From Zygnema cylindricum (lineage: Eukaryota; Streptophyta; Zygnematophyceae; Zygnematales; Zygnemataceae): 64,000 nucleotides of DNA. The position numbers and the translations under genes were made by a program. How positions within the stretch are numbered: the first letter of the stretch is position 1; each line of letters opens with the position of its first letter. Of the stretch, positions 11,531 to 22,939 are shown piece after piece. The notes beneath the pieces were generated by a model. That model had not been told where the DNA came from, searched no databases, and saw only the letters and a program-made list of their open reading frames with translations. Location of the stretch: positions 1 to 64,000 of the forward strand of contig JBBHKE010000054.1 in assembly GCA_037447655.1 (NCBI GenBank), read 5' to 3'.

Positions 11531-12667
11531 TAGTGTTGGGTATCGGGTAGTTCCATATCGCGATAATTTTGAGATGCGATATATCGAATATCGATCGAGG
11601 AAAGTTCTCGATATATCCTACCGCGACCAACATAATTTATCGTGATATATATCGCGATATATTGTATTTCATAAAATGAAAATTTTATTTAAGGCCTGTT
11701 CTCCATTAAGGGGTCCCAGTAAACATGCGGATATGTCTATTTCTAGTGTTTCCTAGCACGATATTCCATTAAGTCGTGCTAGTAGACATCGTTTCTCGAT
11801 TATGATTGGCGCCACGTAGGTTAGTTTTCAAATTCTTAAAATCTGTAAATATTATTAAAGCTGGAAATCTGTACGTAATATTTATACGGGTGGAGGTAAT
11901 TAATAAAGGTAGTTAGTGACTCGTACGAAAATTTTGCGACCAGATTTTAATTTTGAAATTGAAAATCAAAATTCCCGAACGGAATGTCAAAAAGGCGCCG
12001 CAAACTTTTAAGGTCAGCGAATGTCTGAAGGAGCGTGCGAAGATATTTTGGTCGACGTTCTTACACTGTGGCGGAAGGCACATGGCGTGTACGACGTGTT
12101 CGAATCACATTGCTTGTTCGTGGTGGATTTTTTTTATAATTTTCACGTGTACCAATGGTACGCGACCAGTATGAAAAAACTCTCCTCCCGAGGAGAGTCG
12201 CTTCACACTGGACAATGTGCTTGATTGCTTCGCGAATCTAAAAAAGTGAAAAATCCAACGGTCGACATTTACGCCTATAATATTGGAGCCATCCAGTGGA
12301 CATTTTTCGTCGTGTTTCGTATGACAAAAGAAAATAAATGGTACGGATTTGTACGAAATCGTACGGCTTCCAGTAAACAACCCCACTTTTCCTCTAATGG
12401 AAGTTCACCCTTATATGTTGTTTTAGCGATAATGACATTTTTTTTGGAACGCGACGTACGACGTGAATTTTGTTCCGTGACTTAAAAGGTAACGCCGCAA
12501 AATGTAGCCGACGAAAAAGTACTAACACTGTAATACTAATTCATATCGTTACTTATTTAGTACGTACTACGGTACAGAACTTCACATATGAAAACTTGAA
12601 ACCCACACTAATTTAGTCAATGTATGATATGAAAACAAAATTGCAGACTGTTCGTTCCATGCATGAT

Positions 12668-12885
12668 TTTTTTTTATTATTTTTATTTATTAATTTTGAA
12701 GTGTACAAAATGAGAATTCTTATCATTATTTTTAGTCAATATCTTATGAAGTGTACAAAATGTGAGTTTTATTTATTATTTTTTAAAGTGTATAAAATGT
12801 GAACTTTTATTCTTATTCTTATTAATTATTTTTTGAAGTGTACAAATTGTAAAATCTTATTCTTATTTTTATTAATTGGACTAGC
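12668..12885. repeat. degenerate AT-rich tandem repeat
   Basis: Four units share GAAGTGTACAAAATGTGA followed by TTATTCTTATTTTTATTAATT-like sequence of unequal length (about 36-52 bp). It lies inside hAT copy c. Confidence 0.65.
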
Positions 12886-13015
12886 AGTAGCTAGTACTAC
12901 GTGCTGCAGTAGCACTGCCAACAGCTAATACTACTGGCAGCAATAGTAGCTAGTACTAGCATCTGCAGTAGCACTAGTTCTGGCTGTAGCGGAACGTAGT
13001 TATAGCAGCTGCAGC
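12886..13015. repeat. GCAGTAGCTAGTACTA-rich short repeat
   Basis: An imperfect array of GCAGTAG, CTAGTACTA and TGCAGTAGCAC motifs inside hAT copy c. It is rich in small palindromes. Confidence 0.5.
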
Positions 13016-13312
13016 TAATCAATTCTCAATTAATTAGGTTCTCAATCAATCCATTTACAATGTCCGATTCGCAGTTTTCGTGAAAAAAAAAAACATCCTC
13101 CACCACTTTGAAAGCTGTCCTTCTTTTCTTGTGAGAATTGACTAGCAAGATTTTTTTTTTTTTTAAGAAGCTTCGATATATTGGCGATACGATATATCGG
13201 CAATATATCGCGATAATTTGAAATTCGATATATCGAAGAGATATGTCGATTATCGGGTACCCGAAATTCGATGTATATCGAATATCGGCAAATGGTCCTC
13301 GATACCCAACAC

Positions 13313-13855
13313 TACACCGTGCATCGTTATTAGTGTCAAGGTTTAAATAGTGTGGAAGTAAATTTACCGTAATTGATGCTAATTAAGAATTTGGATTTTT
13401 TTTTAAAAAAGGTGTATTATAATTTCGGCGTTAATGCTAATTTGGAATAGCAAAAATGATTTTTTTTCTGTACGATTATACACAATATTATATGTATTCG
13501 TACAAAATATTAGAAATCGTACACCGTCGTGAAATTTAAATATTCGCACATGTCAGACTAATTTACGTGTCAAACCAATCCCGTTTTTTGAGCGCACGTT
13601 CCTATGCGTGCACGTCTAATTTAATTCATTTTTTGTAAAAATTTCACTTAAAAAGGTACATTTATGTACGGTCTGACATGTAACGTACACCACACTATTT
13701 AGATATTATTGTACTTTCATTCTTTACGCTATTTTGTACCATACCTCAATTAACGTCAAGGAAAAATTAAAATCATGGATCCTATTTGGGGAAAAAAATC
13801 AAAATTTTAAGTACCCAAATTAGAGTTGTTGACACTAATAACGATTCGCGGTGTA
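13313..13855. mobile_element. Mariner/Stowaway-like element, TA-flanked, nested in hAT copy c
   Basis: TA at 13313-13314 and 13854-13855 brackets inverted repeats CACCGTGCATCGTTATTAG and CTAATAACGATTCGCGGTG. The interior resembles the element at 25065-25682: both carry GTAATTGAYGCTAATT and CCACACTATTTA. No transposase frame is present. Confidence 0.85.
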
Positions 13856-13863
13856 GCTCTAAG

Positions 13864-14320
13864 ATCTATTTCCATCTGGTAATTATCGTACGAAAAACGG
13901 GTGTCGTGCGAAAATAGTTCGAACAAAATCGGACAGTTCGAGCTTTATTGTACTATAGAATTTTTGAGTTCTACGTTTCATTTAGCTTATGTACGGATTG
14001 CATGTTATTAGATGTACGGAATGTACTTCGAATACATTCTGGTAGACTTTGGCAAGAGTTGGCTTCACTCAAAAGTTTGTTTCGCAGCTTCCCTGAAATT
14101 TACATCGAATTTTTGTCGTTTTCGGAGCGCTTTTTAAACGAAGACGCCGAATTTTGTTGAAGGTTCGGATTTTTTTGGGAATCATACATTTTTTTGGTTT
14201 TTTTTATTATTGTTGAGTCGATAGAATCTGGAGTAAGACTAAAATTCATTTTTTTTTTTTGTTTTTTCTTATAGAAAATTGATTTTTTGAACGAGTGTTT
14301 TTGTGAAAAATATTTTTCCT
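13864..14320. other. intergenic, T-rich, no gene supported
   Basis: A 70-codon open frame at 13948-14160 has no recognisable features. The right part is a run of T-rich sequence leading into the assembly gap. Confidence 0.4.
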
Positions 14321-14330
14321 NNNNNNNNNN
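14321..14330. other. assembly gap, 10 N
   Basis: Ten N bases, which look like a placeholder. The ATAGCC/GGCTAT-rich sequence at 14400-14520 next to it is likely a repeat truncated by the gap. Confidence 0.95.
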
Positions 14331-14856
14331 GGTGCGATATATTACATTTATAACATTATGTTATATAATATTTCATGATATCTTACGAATGATATATAAA
14401 AAATTCAATAGCGGCTATACCTTAAACAACCAGAACTTGGCTATATAGCCCTGGAAACTGGCAAGCTATTGGCTATTGATAGCCATAGCCACAATAGCGC
14501 TATTCAAAAAATGGCTATGTGTTGTGATGTAGTTTCATGTTTTGAACTAACTTTTCCCTTTAACAAGTGATGGTAATTATCGATTTTAATATTTTGGTTT
14601 TCATGCATGTTTATGACATTTTCGATTGGTTGTCATTCTCATTTTTTTTGTTTCTTTTGTATTCTTTGTATTTGTTTGTGAAGTGCTTTTGTAGTTTAGT
14701 TTTAGTGTTTGTTTATGTTTCTTATGTTTTCTTTGTTTTTTTTACTCTTACTGTTGGTTAGCTTTTACAGTATTTGTACGTACTTTTGGTTTTATAATTT
14801 TAGCTATTAATGGTAGTGAACAATTTCCCTTTTCAATCAAGTTTTGTACTTTGATG

Positions 14857-15497
14857 TAGTGTTGTGTATCGGTAAAAAACTTATCGCGATAACACCGATA
14901 CCGATAGTTATCGGTTATCGAACGGTCAAAGGTCCCGATATATCGGTTCAAGACCAACAAATTCCATATCGGCGATAACTTAAAAAATATATAGTAAGCA
15001 TTCTATAGTACTTTATAATATATTGTATTACAATATTTACATTATATAGCGTGGCATGCCACATATAACAATCTGTTCCGTATCTATTCAACTGACGATT
15101 ATTACGGCTAGCGCAGCACGTAAACCTAAACAAATTTAAAATAATACTTTATAGTTCTAAAACTATACTACCGAAACGAAAAAATTAAAATACATTGTAA
15201 AATTCGAGAATCAAACTTTTTCGAAAAAAAAACGAACAGACGAACAGAGTAGACTGAACACATCTGTCAGAGTGCCGCCATTTACAACCACCCTATTTAT
15301 CTGTACGGGCCATACATTTATCGCCGATAGTTATCGATATCGGTGTTATCGCCGATAATGATAATAACCGATAAATATCGGTTATTTATCGGCGATAACA
15401 CCGATGGCGATATATCGTACCAATACATCGATTATCGAGTACCCGAAAAAAAGGTCCATATCGGTTATCGGCAAATCCTTACCGATACACAACACTA
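14857..15497. mobile_element. non-autonomous hAT-like element (copy b)
   Basis: The ends are TAGTGTTGTGTATCGGTAAA and the inverse. The 8-bp duplication CTTTGATG is perfect (14849-14856 and 15498-15505). The right subterminal region holds tandem and inverted copies of GATAACACCGAT and ATCGGTTATCGG. It is the same subfamily as copy a but shorter. No transposase frame is present. Confidence 0.92.
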
Positions 15498-15831
15498 CTT
15501 TGATGGTTTAACCATCGCGTTTTTCATAAAAAAAACTTTCTTTTTTTCTTTTACTACACTACACTACAGTAGTTAATGTCTTATGACGTGGCTCATCGCA
15601 GGCCACTCGTTAAATTGTTGTTGCAAACACTGATTTATGATTCAGTGTTCAAAAAATGTAAAAAACACTATGCGAATTATTGTAATTAAATCTTTTTCGT
15701 TCAATTTAATTTAATAGCACTCCCAGCGAATCATGGCATGCATCCGAGCGGCAACCGTCAACGGCGAATTTTATTTTGACATTTCGAAAGTTTGAAAGCT
15801 GGCGCCTTAACCGTCACTACGCTTTCGCTTA
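15498..15831. other. spacer, no gene
   Basis: A short interval between two transposons. No open frame or repeat of note was recognised. Confidence 0.5.
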
Positions 15832-16538
15832 GGCTATGTCCCCATGTAGTTGTAGGTTAGCAAACTTACTTTGCATTTTAGCGCGGTTCCGCTGGACCCG
15901 GTTTTCAAGTGTGCCTATGTCTGGAAGGACGAAATCGTAACTTACGCTTGTGACGATTGTATACGTCGACAATACCTGTGACGGTTGTCAACGTCTACAA
16001 TCTGTAGTCGCACGTTATTTTCTGGAACTGCTTGTGACGTCGCATATACTACCGTGACATTGTAGACGTACCGCCTTCCAGCCTGTGCCGTTTCACGGTT
16101 GAAGACGAGGCGCTTTGCCTTTGCGTCTCCTATCCGGTCGACGTGAAATGGCATCGGAATTTGAAGACCCCTGCAAAAAAGAAATCTGTACTGGAGGAAA
16201 ACGGACAAATCAAAACAAATTATGTAATTTTCTTCGTCGTATTGGAACGCAAACGGACAATACATAGCGAATTCTTTACTTTTCTTTGTCCTTGGAAATC
16301 GTATGAAAATTTTCGAAAATTAAGGCCCGTGCGATTATATGTTCCTATTTGTTTATCGAAAATACCTGGTTTTAAAACACATCGCGTATGTATTTTAAAC
16401 GTAAGGTTGAAGATGGCGTTTTTTGTCGTGGAAGTGGGTCGAAAAACACAAGACGACAAATTTTCATACATCCTAAATTCGAGGATGACGCAGATTGTAC
16501 TCTACAAATTTGCGATTCCTTCGTATGGCTACAACTTA

Positions 16539-17233
16539 GGGCGTGTTCCCATGTAACCGATATTTTGAAACGCTATTTTGGAATTTAGCGTTGATTTTAC
16601 GGTGTACTTTTCAAAGTGTGCCTATGTGAATCGTTACTTGCGCGTTCATTATTTTGAATATGTGGCAGCTGTACACGTCGCCAATACTTGCGAAACCCAA
16701 ACTGCTGACATTTGTAGACGCCGACGATCTCGGAACAAACTGCGGACATTTGTACGCCGCAAAGAGCTCCTGACATACTGGGACAATTGTCGACGCCAAC
16801 TGTCATTTGTTGAAGCCCACACGTGAACGACATAAGCAATCGTCTACGTCTACAAAATGACATTTGTAGACGCCCACAAGTGGACAACATAAGCAAACGG
16901 ACAAACACCTTTTTTTTCGTGTACACCCCAACCGCAAAAAATAAACTGAAAACGTTTGACGCGTATAATCCAGGTTTTCTATTCGTCAATAGGGTAGTAT
17001 TTTGACTAAAATCAGATCGCGATTTGATTCCAGTGCAAGTGTGAAGATGAGCTGGAAGTGGGTCGCGATGATAATAACGTCAAATTGCCGTACCTTCCAA
17101 GTTCCAAGATGACGCAAAATGTACTTGTGTTTTTGCCCATTTTTCGTACGGCGTAATATTTTCTCGTTGGAAGTCCCATTTTCTGTGAAAACGACGGAAA
17201 AAAACCCTTACTTGAACACATGGGAACACGCCC
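16539..17233. mobile_element. PIF/Harbinger-like element P2 nested in P1
   Basis: The inverted repeats GGGCGTGTTCCCATGT and ACATGGGAACACGCCC are flanked by the 3-bp duplication TTA (16536-16538 and 17234-17236). The related element at 48505-50475 has the uninterrupted sequence at the matching point, which proves the insertion. The right end shares GAAAAAAACCCTT with P1, so the two are one family. Confidence 0.85.
16690..16900. repeat. degenerate GACATTTGTAGACGCC repeats
   Basis: Five or six imperfect units around GACATTTGTAGACGCC, some inverted, lie inside P2. They are possible subterminal transposase-binding repeats. Confidence 0.5.
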
Positions 17234-17531
17234 TTAGGTAGTACGACGCTAAGTTTTACAAGAAAACGACAGAAAAAAACCCTTGCTTATGCACATGAGG
17301 ACATACCCTAACAAAACGCCTTGACTTTACAGAATATCGTGTCATAATTAGAATTCTTGCTTACACGTGTGCCGTATCCCACATCGACGTTCACGGTACA
17401 GTTATGTATATAGTGCGAAATATGAGGCCATTTGAATTAAAGTACGTTTCATAATCGAATTTAGTGATGGAAACGCCGCACCAGAAAAGGTGATAAACCG
17501 CGCAGAGTACGCACTCATCAACTATGATATT

Positions 17532-17900
17532 TAGTGTTGGGTATCGAGGACCTATTGCCAATATTCGATATATATCGAGTTTTAGGTACCTGATAATCGA
17601 GATTTACGGACAAGCTAAATATCCAGATTTTTTTTTTTTTTCTGGTTTTTTTTTTTCAAAAAGCCCCACCCCCCCCCCCCCCCCCGTGGCGAGCGCTCAT
17701 TGGGGGGTCCGTACGATTTTGCGTACGGTTAACCGTACGCTCACTGTACGGTATCTGTACGGATATTCATTTTTTGCGATATATATCGCGATGATTTATG
17801 TTGGTCACGGCACGATATATCGAAAACTTTGCTCGATCGATATTCGATATATTGAATAACGAAATTATCGCGATATGAAACAACCCGATACCCAACACTA
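17532..17900. mobile_element. non-autonomous hAT-like element (copy d)
   Basis: The ends TAGTGTTGGGTATCG and CGATACCCAACACTA match copy c. The 8-bp duplication ATGATATT is perfect (17524-17531 and 17901-17908). At 369 bp it is the shortest member. It contains a poly-C run near 17665 and CGATATATCG motifs. Confidence 0.92.
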
Positions 17901-18099
17901 ATGATATTGATGTGACACATTTTTTCGCACTTTTAGAACTATCTTTCCCAAAAGGAAACGCATCCGTACCACCTGCTTGTATAATGTACATATTAAGGTA
18001 CAGTCTCCTTGTACGGCCGCATAATCATCTGCAGCAAAGCCCTTGAGACTTTTATCTTATCGCGTAACTTTTGCCTGTGCGAAAGTCCATAGTTGTATG

Positions 18100-18235
18100 C
18101 GCTCCCATTTTAGGGTTTTGGCGAAACACTGCTAGAGAGAAAGAGGAGAGAAGATTGGAAGCATTATTGCCGCTAAGGAACGAGAAGCTCAGCAAGGAGC
18201 CTCTGTCGAATTTATTCGACTTCGAATATTCGCTG
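18100..18235 (+). other. candidate 5' untranslated exon of TOC34
   Basis: The sequence ends at a strong donor (CGCTG before GTAAGG, 18236). A matching acceptor, TATCTTACAG, precedes 18780, leaving a 21-nt leader before the TOC34 ATG. The start is a guess. An open frame here (18071-18265) does not join the Toc34 frame as recognised protein, so I read it as untranslated. Confidence 0.4.
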
Positions 18236-18659
18236 GTAAGGTTTTCGTACGCATGTGGTTTCTAAAATGGACATAGAGATGTTTTCAAAAGAAGAAGTAG
18301 ACAAGATGTCCTAATGTGAAAATTAGGGTGTAAGAAAGTGCGGAAAGTGCGTTTACGCTAAGTTGCTTACTATAGCTAATTTAAGTTAACAAACTGATTT
18401 TTGGCCACAGCTTCCTTTACTTGCTTCCTTACCTTCTTTACGACGTAAAACTTTTATTTTTTGTTACCATAAACTGTCCCTTCACTTCACTGAACCCTCT
18501 CTCTTATGTCTGTCTTTAACCCTAGATTTTCCAAAATGAATTACGGAGGTGTTCTAGAGAGAGTAAATACATGCGTTTTTAAATTTCAAGTTTCAAGTTT
18601 TTAGGAGATACGGACTAATTCTCAGTGTATACTTATTCGGACTGAATACAGGTTTAGCA

Positions 18660-18780
18660 GTTACTCCAGACATTTTTTTTTGTCGTTTCTTCTATCTTAA
18701 ATTCTTGGTATTTTTTTTTTGTTATTTCTTCTATCTTACACGCTTGATATCAATTTTTGTTATTTCATCTATCTTACAGA
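18660..18780 (+). repeat. tandem copies of a polypyrimidine/acceptor-like unit
   Basis: Three copies of TTTCTTCTATCTTA-type sequence, each preceded by a T-run, lie just upstream of the TOC34 start. Only the last ends in the AG used in the model (18779). Confidence 0.55.
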
Positions 18781-18800
18781 GCTGAAAGAGTGACACAGCC

Positions 18801-20038
18801 ATGGCTTCTGTACCGCGAGAGTGGACAGGACTTCAAAGTTTTCCTGACACTACACGAAGTTCTCTCGCATCTTTGCTCGAGCGATTACGTGAGGCGGTAC
18901 GACTTTTAGGACTTAGTTTTGTTAGTTGTTTGTTTCAGACCATAGTTCAAATGTGCGAAAACAAATTGGAAACGCTACATGTGGTTACATCATACTATAT
19001 GCGTAATGTATCGTACAAAAGACATATAATATGGGGCATTATATCTTATGATACGCATATATTATGGAGTAAACCACATATAGCGTTTCTGGTTGTTTCG
19101 CACTTTCAATTATGTTCCAGAATGTTCAGTTTCAGAATGGTCAGTTCTTAGGAACATGTTTAAAAGTGTTTTTGTGAATTGGAGAAGCAGCTTGGGAAAA
19201 TTCCTTCGAGCTTTTTTTTCCTTTTTCCTGCCATTTTGATGGATTTTGAAATTTTATGAAATCCTAGGACGTCTGTCCATCAAAATCGCTTTGCTCCCGT
19301 TTGGAGTTAGTATGGGTTACTTCATAAAAGCAATGTAGGGGATCATATAGAGCTGGTACTTTTTCTGTATTTGAGAAACTTGTTGGGGTGTGCAGAATTT
19401 GGAGGAGGTAACAATTCTACTGCTCGGCAAAAATGGAGTTGGAAAGAGTTCTACCATTAACTCCATTTTTGGGGAACGAGTCTGTCCTTCTGGTGCTTTT
19501 GCGGTAATGCATTTACACTCCATTGAACTTGGAAAAGAGAGAGAGGTATAGAGGGAGAGGTATAGAGGGAGAGGGAGTGGGAGAGCATGCTACACTGCCT
19601 TACTATCTTAGTTTGTGAATTGTCAGCGTTAGCATTTTATTGTAATTAACGTCACTGAATTATGCTTTGCAACGTGGCCCATTATGGTTCACTCAACGCC
19701 AGAGACAGAGGACCCTGGGAATTTGCTGTGTGCTATTGTAGAAACTTGCATATTTGTCCTTTTGTATTTTCTAGGATGCTAGGAGAAAATGAACAGGTCA
19801 GTGCAGATACAATTTTGTTTTTGAGTTATACACATAGGAATTTTTTCATATCTGGAATATCTCTTAGGGCGGCAAGTTGAAGTTTTGCAAGTGGTTATGA
19901 TGTTTTAAATGCTACCAGTTTGGGAAATTTTTGTTTTACACTAAAATGTTTTTACCAACTAATTTAGTGGAAAGCAGCCGAAAGGGATTGGCATGAATGC
20001 GCCACATGTATTAAATGTGCCATGGTTATTTAGTTTTT

Positions 20039-20069
<31 letters not shown>

Positions 20070-22939
20070 TTATGCTGGTTGACAGCCAGATACTTCTCAC
20101 CCAATTCAAATTTCACGGCGATCTTCAAACTTCACGATCAACATTATCGACACACCAGGTTTGGTGGACACTGGCGCTGTGAATGAGCAAAGTCTCATTC
20201 GTATCCGAGAGTAAGATGCTCACCAAGTATACTGTGTAATTTTAGAATGCAAGTAGTAAAACCTAGTTTCTCTCTTTATGTTATGCTGGCTGTTTGGTTC
20301 ACAGTCTCGCTTGCTGCTTCGTTAAATGAAATGGCCATTTGTTGCTGATTTTGTTCTATGGGATTTGCAGGTTTTGCAAAAACAAAACAATTCATGTGAT
20401 GCTATACGTCGATCGGTTAGATGCGTATCGAGTCGACAATCTGGACCGACAGATTGTGAGCGAGATAGCAAGTATATTCACTCCAAAGGTGGATTTCCTT
20501 CTCACCGTGGCTTTTTTTAATGATCGGTTTGACCTGTTTTATCTATGCAAAGAAATTTACCGTGAATCCTGTTTCTATTATCTCTCTCTACTATTACAAG
20601 AAATTAGTTTTCAACTTAATTCCCATGTTGGCTATGTGTCCACTTCTATTTGAGTCTCTGTGAAAGCATCAAAAAACGGCTATGGTTGAGGTGGGAAAAA
20701 TGAGGTGGGAAACCACATGCAAGCTTGATACTGGCAACTGACATTTGACAATCTGCTTGATGAGGACAGATATGGAAAATCGGAGCATTCGTGTTGACTC
20801 ATTCCCAGCTAAATCCTGGTGATGGCACTCCGTTCCCCGATTTTGTTGTCCACCGAGGTTCCGCTCTCCAAGACACAGTGCAGCAACAGGGAGGATTAGG
20901 TAGACGAGACCCCAAGGTTTGTTCATAAACTTCATTCTGGGAATGAAATACTTGTTTGCAGCATGTTTGCAGACGTGATGAAAGTGTGCATTGAACTGTT
21001 TGTTGATCCTTTTCTTGATTTATGTCACTCCTTCAGCATATGTCACTTATGTTTTCTGGATAATGAAATAACGTTTTGGTGTTTTGTGGGTGGTACAGCC
21101 GCCTGTATTCTTGGTGGAGAACAGCAGTAGATGTGCTAAAAACAGCAATGAAGAGAAGGTAAGCCAATTAATGTAGCTGGAGTTACGGTAGTCACTGCAA
21201 GAATTGTCTTATTTTGTGTTGTTAGTGGACACAGTCGTCTTGGGAACTTTGCGTTCGTCTGCCTGGTTTTTGGTACTAAACTGTTCTAGTGGTGTAAGTA
21301 TAAACTGTGAGACTGTACTCTGACTGGTTTCTGTGGTATTTTTTGCTTGTTGAAGATATTGAGTGAAAATGCCTACCATTACCTATGATTCTCTCATTGC
21401 GCATTCGTTTAAGTTACATTTTTTTTTCGCAGTTCTGCCAAGCTGTCGTCTATTTGATGTCCTCAGCTTCTCAAACAGTCCTAATTTTATTTTATTTTTC
21501 TTTTCTGTTTGTCTCTTTTTTTTTGAGTTCAAGACTCACACCTGTCTTTTGAAGTAGCGATTTACAAGATTATCAAGTAGCAATAACAAGCTGTAAGCGT
21601 TTCTGTTCTCAGGTACTTCCAAACGGAGACGTCTGGCTGGTGAAGCTTGTGGAAGGCATTGTTAACATTTCAACAAGTGGGACAGCTCCAGTTGTAGTCA
21701 CCCAACAGCTCATTGATGGACCAGATGTCAACAATCGTGGAAAATTATTTATCCCCTTCTTAATCCTCTTCCAGGTATGTGTACTATCCTATGAGACATG
21801 TTCATTACTGGGAGGGTATAAGTCTCATCATTGGTGCAAGCATGGATTCAATGGGAATTATTCTCTTTGTCCGTTTAAAGAATGTATGTGTGAATTCCTT
21901 TTGTCCTGTTTGGGATTTTAGCGGCAAGATTTCATTATTCTATTTCACGATGGCATGGAAAACTTTTGCAGAGTACATATCGGAGTTTTTAATGTGATAA
22001 TGGATGATATTTTGTCTTGGAAGATATTTCAGTAGAAATACTGTAATAATTCAGTACACCCCTCATCGTTATTAGTGTTGGTAACACTAATTCGGTCGCG
22101 ACTTTTTTTGGCCAAAAATCACAAAATAGAGTTAACAACATTATTTAAGGACGTGGACTACAACCTGCCACGTCTCATTGCACTAAATTAGTATTATTAA
22201 TTATAATTTCGCATTAACACTAATAAATTTTTAACCCTAATAACGATGAGCGGTGTAGTAATGGTGTACTCCTGCAATGTTAAAAAAGTAGTTAAAGTAC
22301 CACAAATTACGAAGTTGAGAGGAAAAAGGACATCATGAATGCAATATTAATGTGGACTGTTGAACATTTGAGTAAAACGTTTGAATCAACATTCAGCCGG
22401 TGCAGTTTCCAAGTTAGTGAAATTTATTGTGTCTTCTTGTATCACTGAGAATCACTAATTTTTAAGAACATTGGAATATGGATTTTATGAGCTCTTTTTG
22501 TTGTCGTCGAGAGGCCCTGGTATCACTTGCTTTCAGGAACAAGTTGAGTCCTCATTGGCCTGTGGGCTTAACTGTATTTTCATGAGAATTTTTTATGCTA
22601 CGAGGGAACAAAGATAGTGAGTTGCTTATCATCTGTGTCACATATCACGCGACGTTTTCTGCAGTCAGGGTTGCTCTTAGGTGTTTAGTCACCATTTAAT
22701 TTAACCTAAAAGGACTCCGTATAACCTGCTAATTAAGTTTTTGCTTGTAATGGTCACAGTACTTCTTTATTGTTAAACCTCTTCGGAAGGCCATAAAAGA
22801 AGACTCGAGGATGGAGTGGGACTCGCGGGCAGACTGGGAAATAAGTGCCGGTAACTATAAGCGAGACGGTTTCCAAAGTCAGTCTTTACGAAGGCAGGAG
22901 GAATTGAGGAAGCGCATGAATAAGCAAAGACCTAAATAA
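18801..22939 (+). CDS. TOC34: Toc34 GTPase, chloroplast outer-envelope import receptor
   Basis: Toc34 is a GTPase anchored in the outer chloroplast membrane; with Toc159 it recognises transit peptides and passes precursors to the Toc75 channel. Eight exons join in frame with GT/AG borders: 18801-18896, 19396-19503, 20086-20210, 20371-20488, 20770-20916, 21099-21158, 21613-21774 and 22760-22939, giving 331 codons against roughly 300-315 in known family members. Motifs: P-loop GKNGVGKSS (43-51), DTPG (90-93), YVDRLDAYRVDNLD with Arg130 at the arginine-finger position of the family, THSQ (159-162) and VENSSR (204-209). The C-terminal anchor LFIPFLILFQYFFIV (263-277) is followed by a basic tail. 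The ATG gives the family start MAS..REWTGLQ. No frame breaks are seen. Intron 7 carries a MITE and intron 1 a hairpin. It is not Toc159, because no acidic or M domain is present. Confidence 0.95.
18969..19089 (+). other. long imperfect hairpin in TOC34 intron 1
   Basis: The arms 18969-19012 and 19047-19089 pair over about 40 bp with several mismatches. Both arms begin GAAACGCTA and contain ATGTGGTT and ATATGCGTA when the right arm is inverted. It could be a small fold-back MITE or a microRNA-like precursor. No flanking duplication was recognised. Confidence 0.55.
20030..20071 (+). repeat. poly-T tract before TOC34 exon 3
   Basis: About 40 bases, nearly all T, lie just 15 bases upstream of the exon 3 acceptor at 20085, where they form an exaggerated polypyrimidine tract. 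Confidence 0.85.
22055..22257. mobile_element. Mariner/Stowaway-like MITE in TOC34 intron 7
   Basis: TA at 22055-22056 and 22256-22257 flanks inverted repeats related to CACCGTGAATCGTTATTAG. The left end has CTCATCGTTATTAGTGTT and the right end CTAATAACGATGAGCGGTG. No coding capacity. It does not disturb the splice sites. Confidence 0.8.

Larger units (their letters stand above)
11531..13855. mobile_element. hAT-like element (copy c) with a TA-type element in its right terminus
   Basis: The left end is TAGTGTTGGGTATCGGG and the inner right end is CGATACCCAACACTA, finishing at 13314. The 8-bp duplication GCTCTAAG occurs at 11523-11530 and, beyond the nested element, at 13856-13863. The second element thus inserted into the terminal TA of this one and duplicated it. 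The interior has GTAC-rich unique sequence and a possible further nested element at about 11690-12415 with weak ends containing CCATTA. No transposase frame was recognised. Confidence 0.85.
15832..17308. mobile_element. PIF/Harbinger-like element P1, non-autonomous
   Basis: The left end GGCTATGTCCCCATGT follows TTA; the right end, read inverted, is GGGTATGTCCTCATGT. A second copy of the family at 48505 matches both its left and right interior. Element P2 is inserted within it. The open frames (for example 16143-16556) show no transposase motifs. The class is inferred from the TTA target seen for P2. Confidence 0.65.

Noticed and set aside
11531-17900. Search for hAT or Harbinger transposase genes inside the DNA elements
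   Set aside because: Open frames are short, overlap on both strands and lack conserved motifs, so the elements are non-autonomous.
18071-18265. 64-codon frame upstream of TOC34 as an N-terminal extension
   Set aside because: The Toc34 family starts at the MAS-type Met used here; the frame has no family similarity and fits an untranslated exon better.
20669-20935. 88-codon minus-strand open frame
   Set aside because: Lies antisense to TOC34 exon 5, which is secured by the THSQ motif and splice phases.
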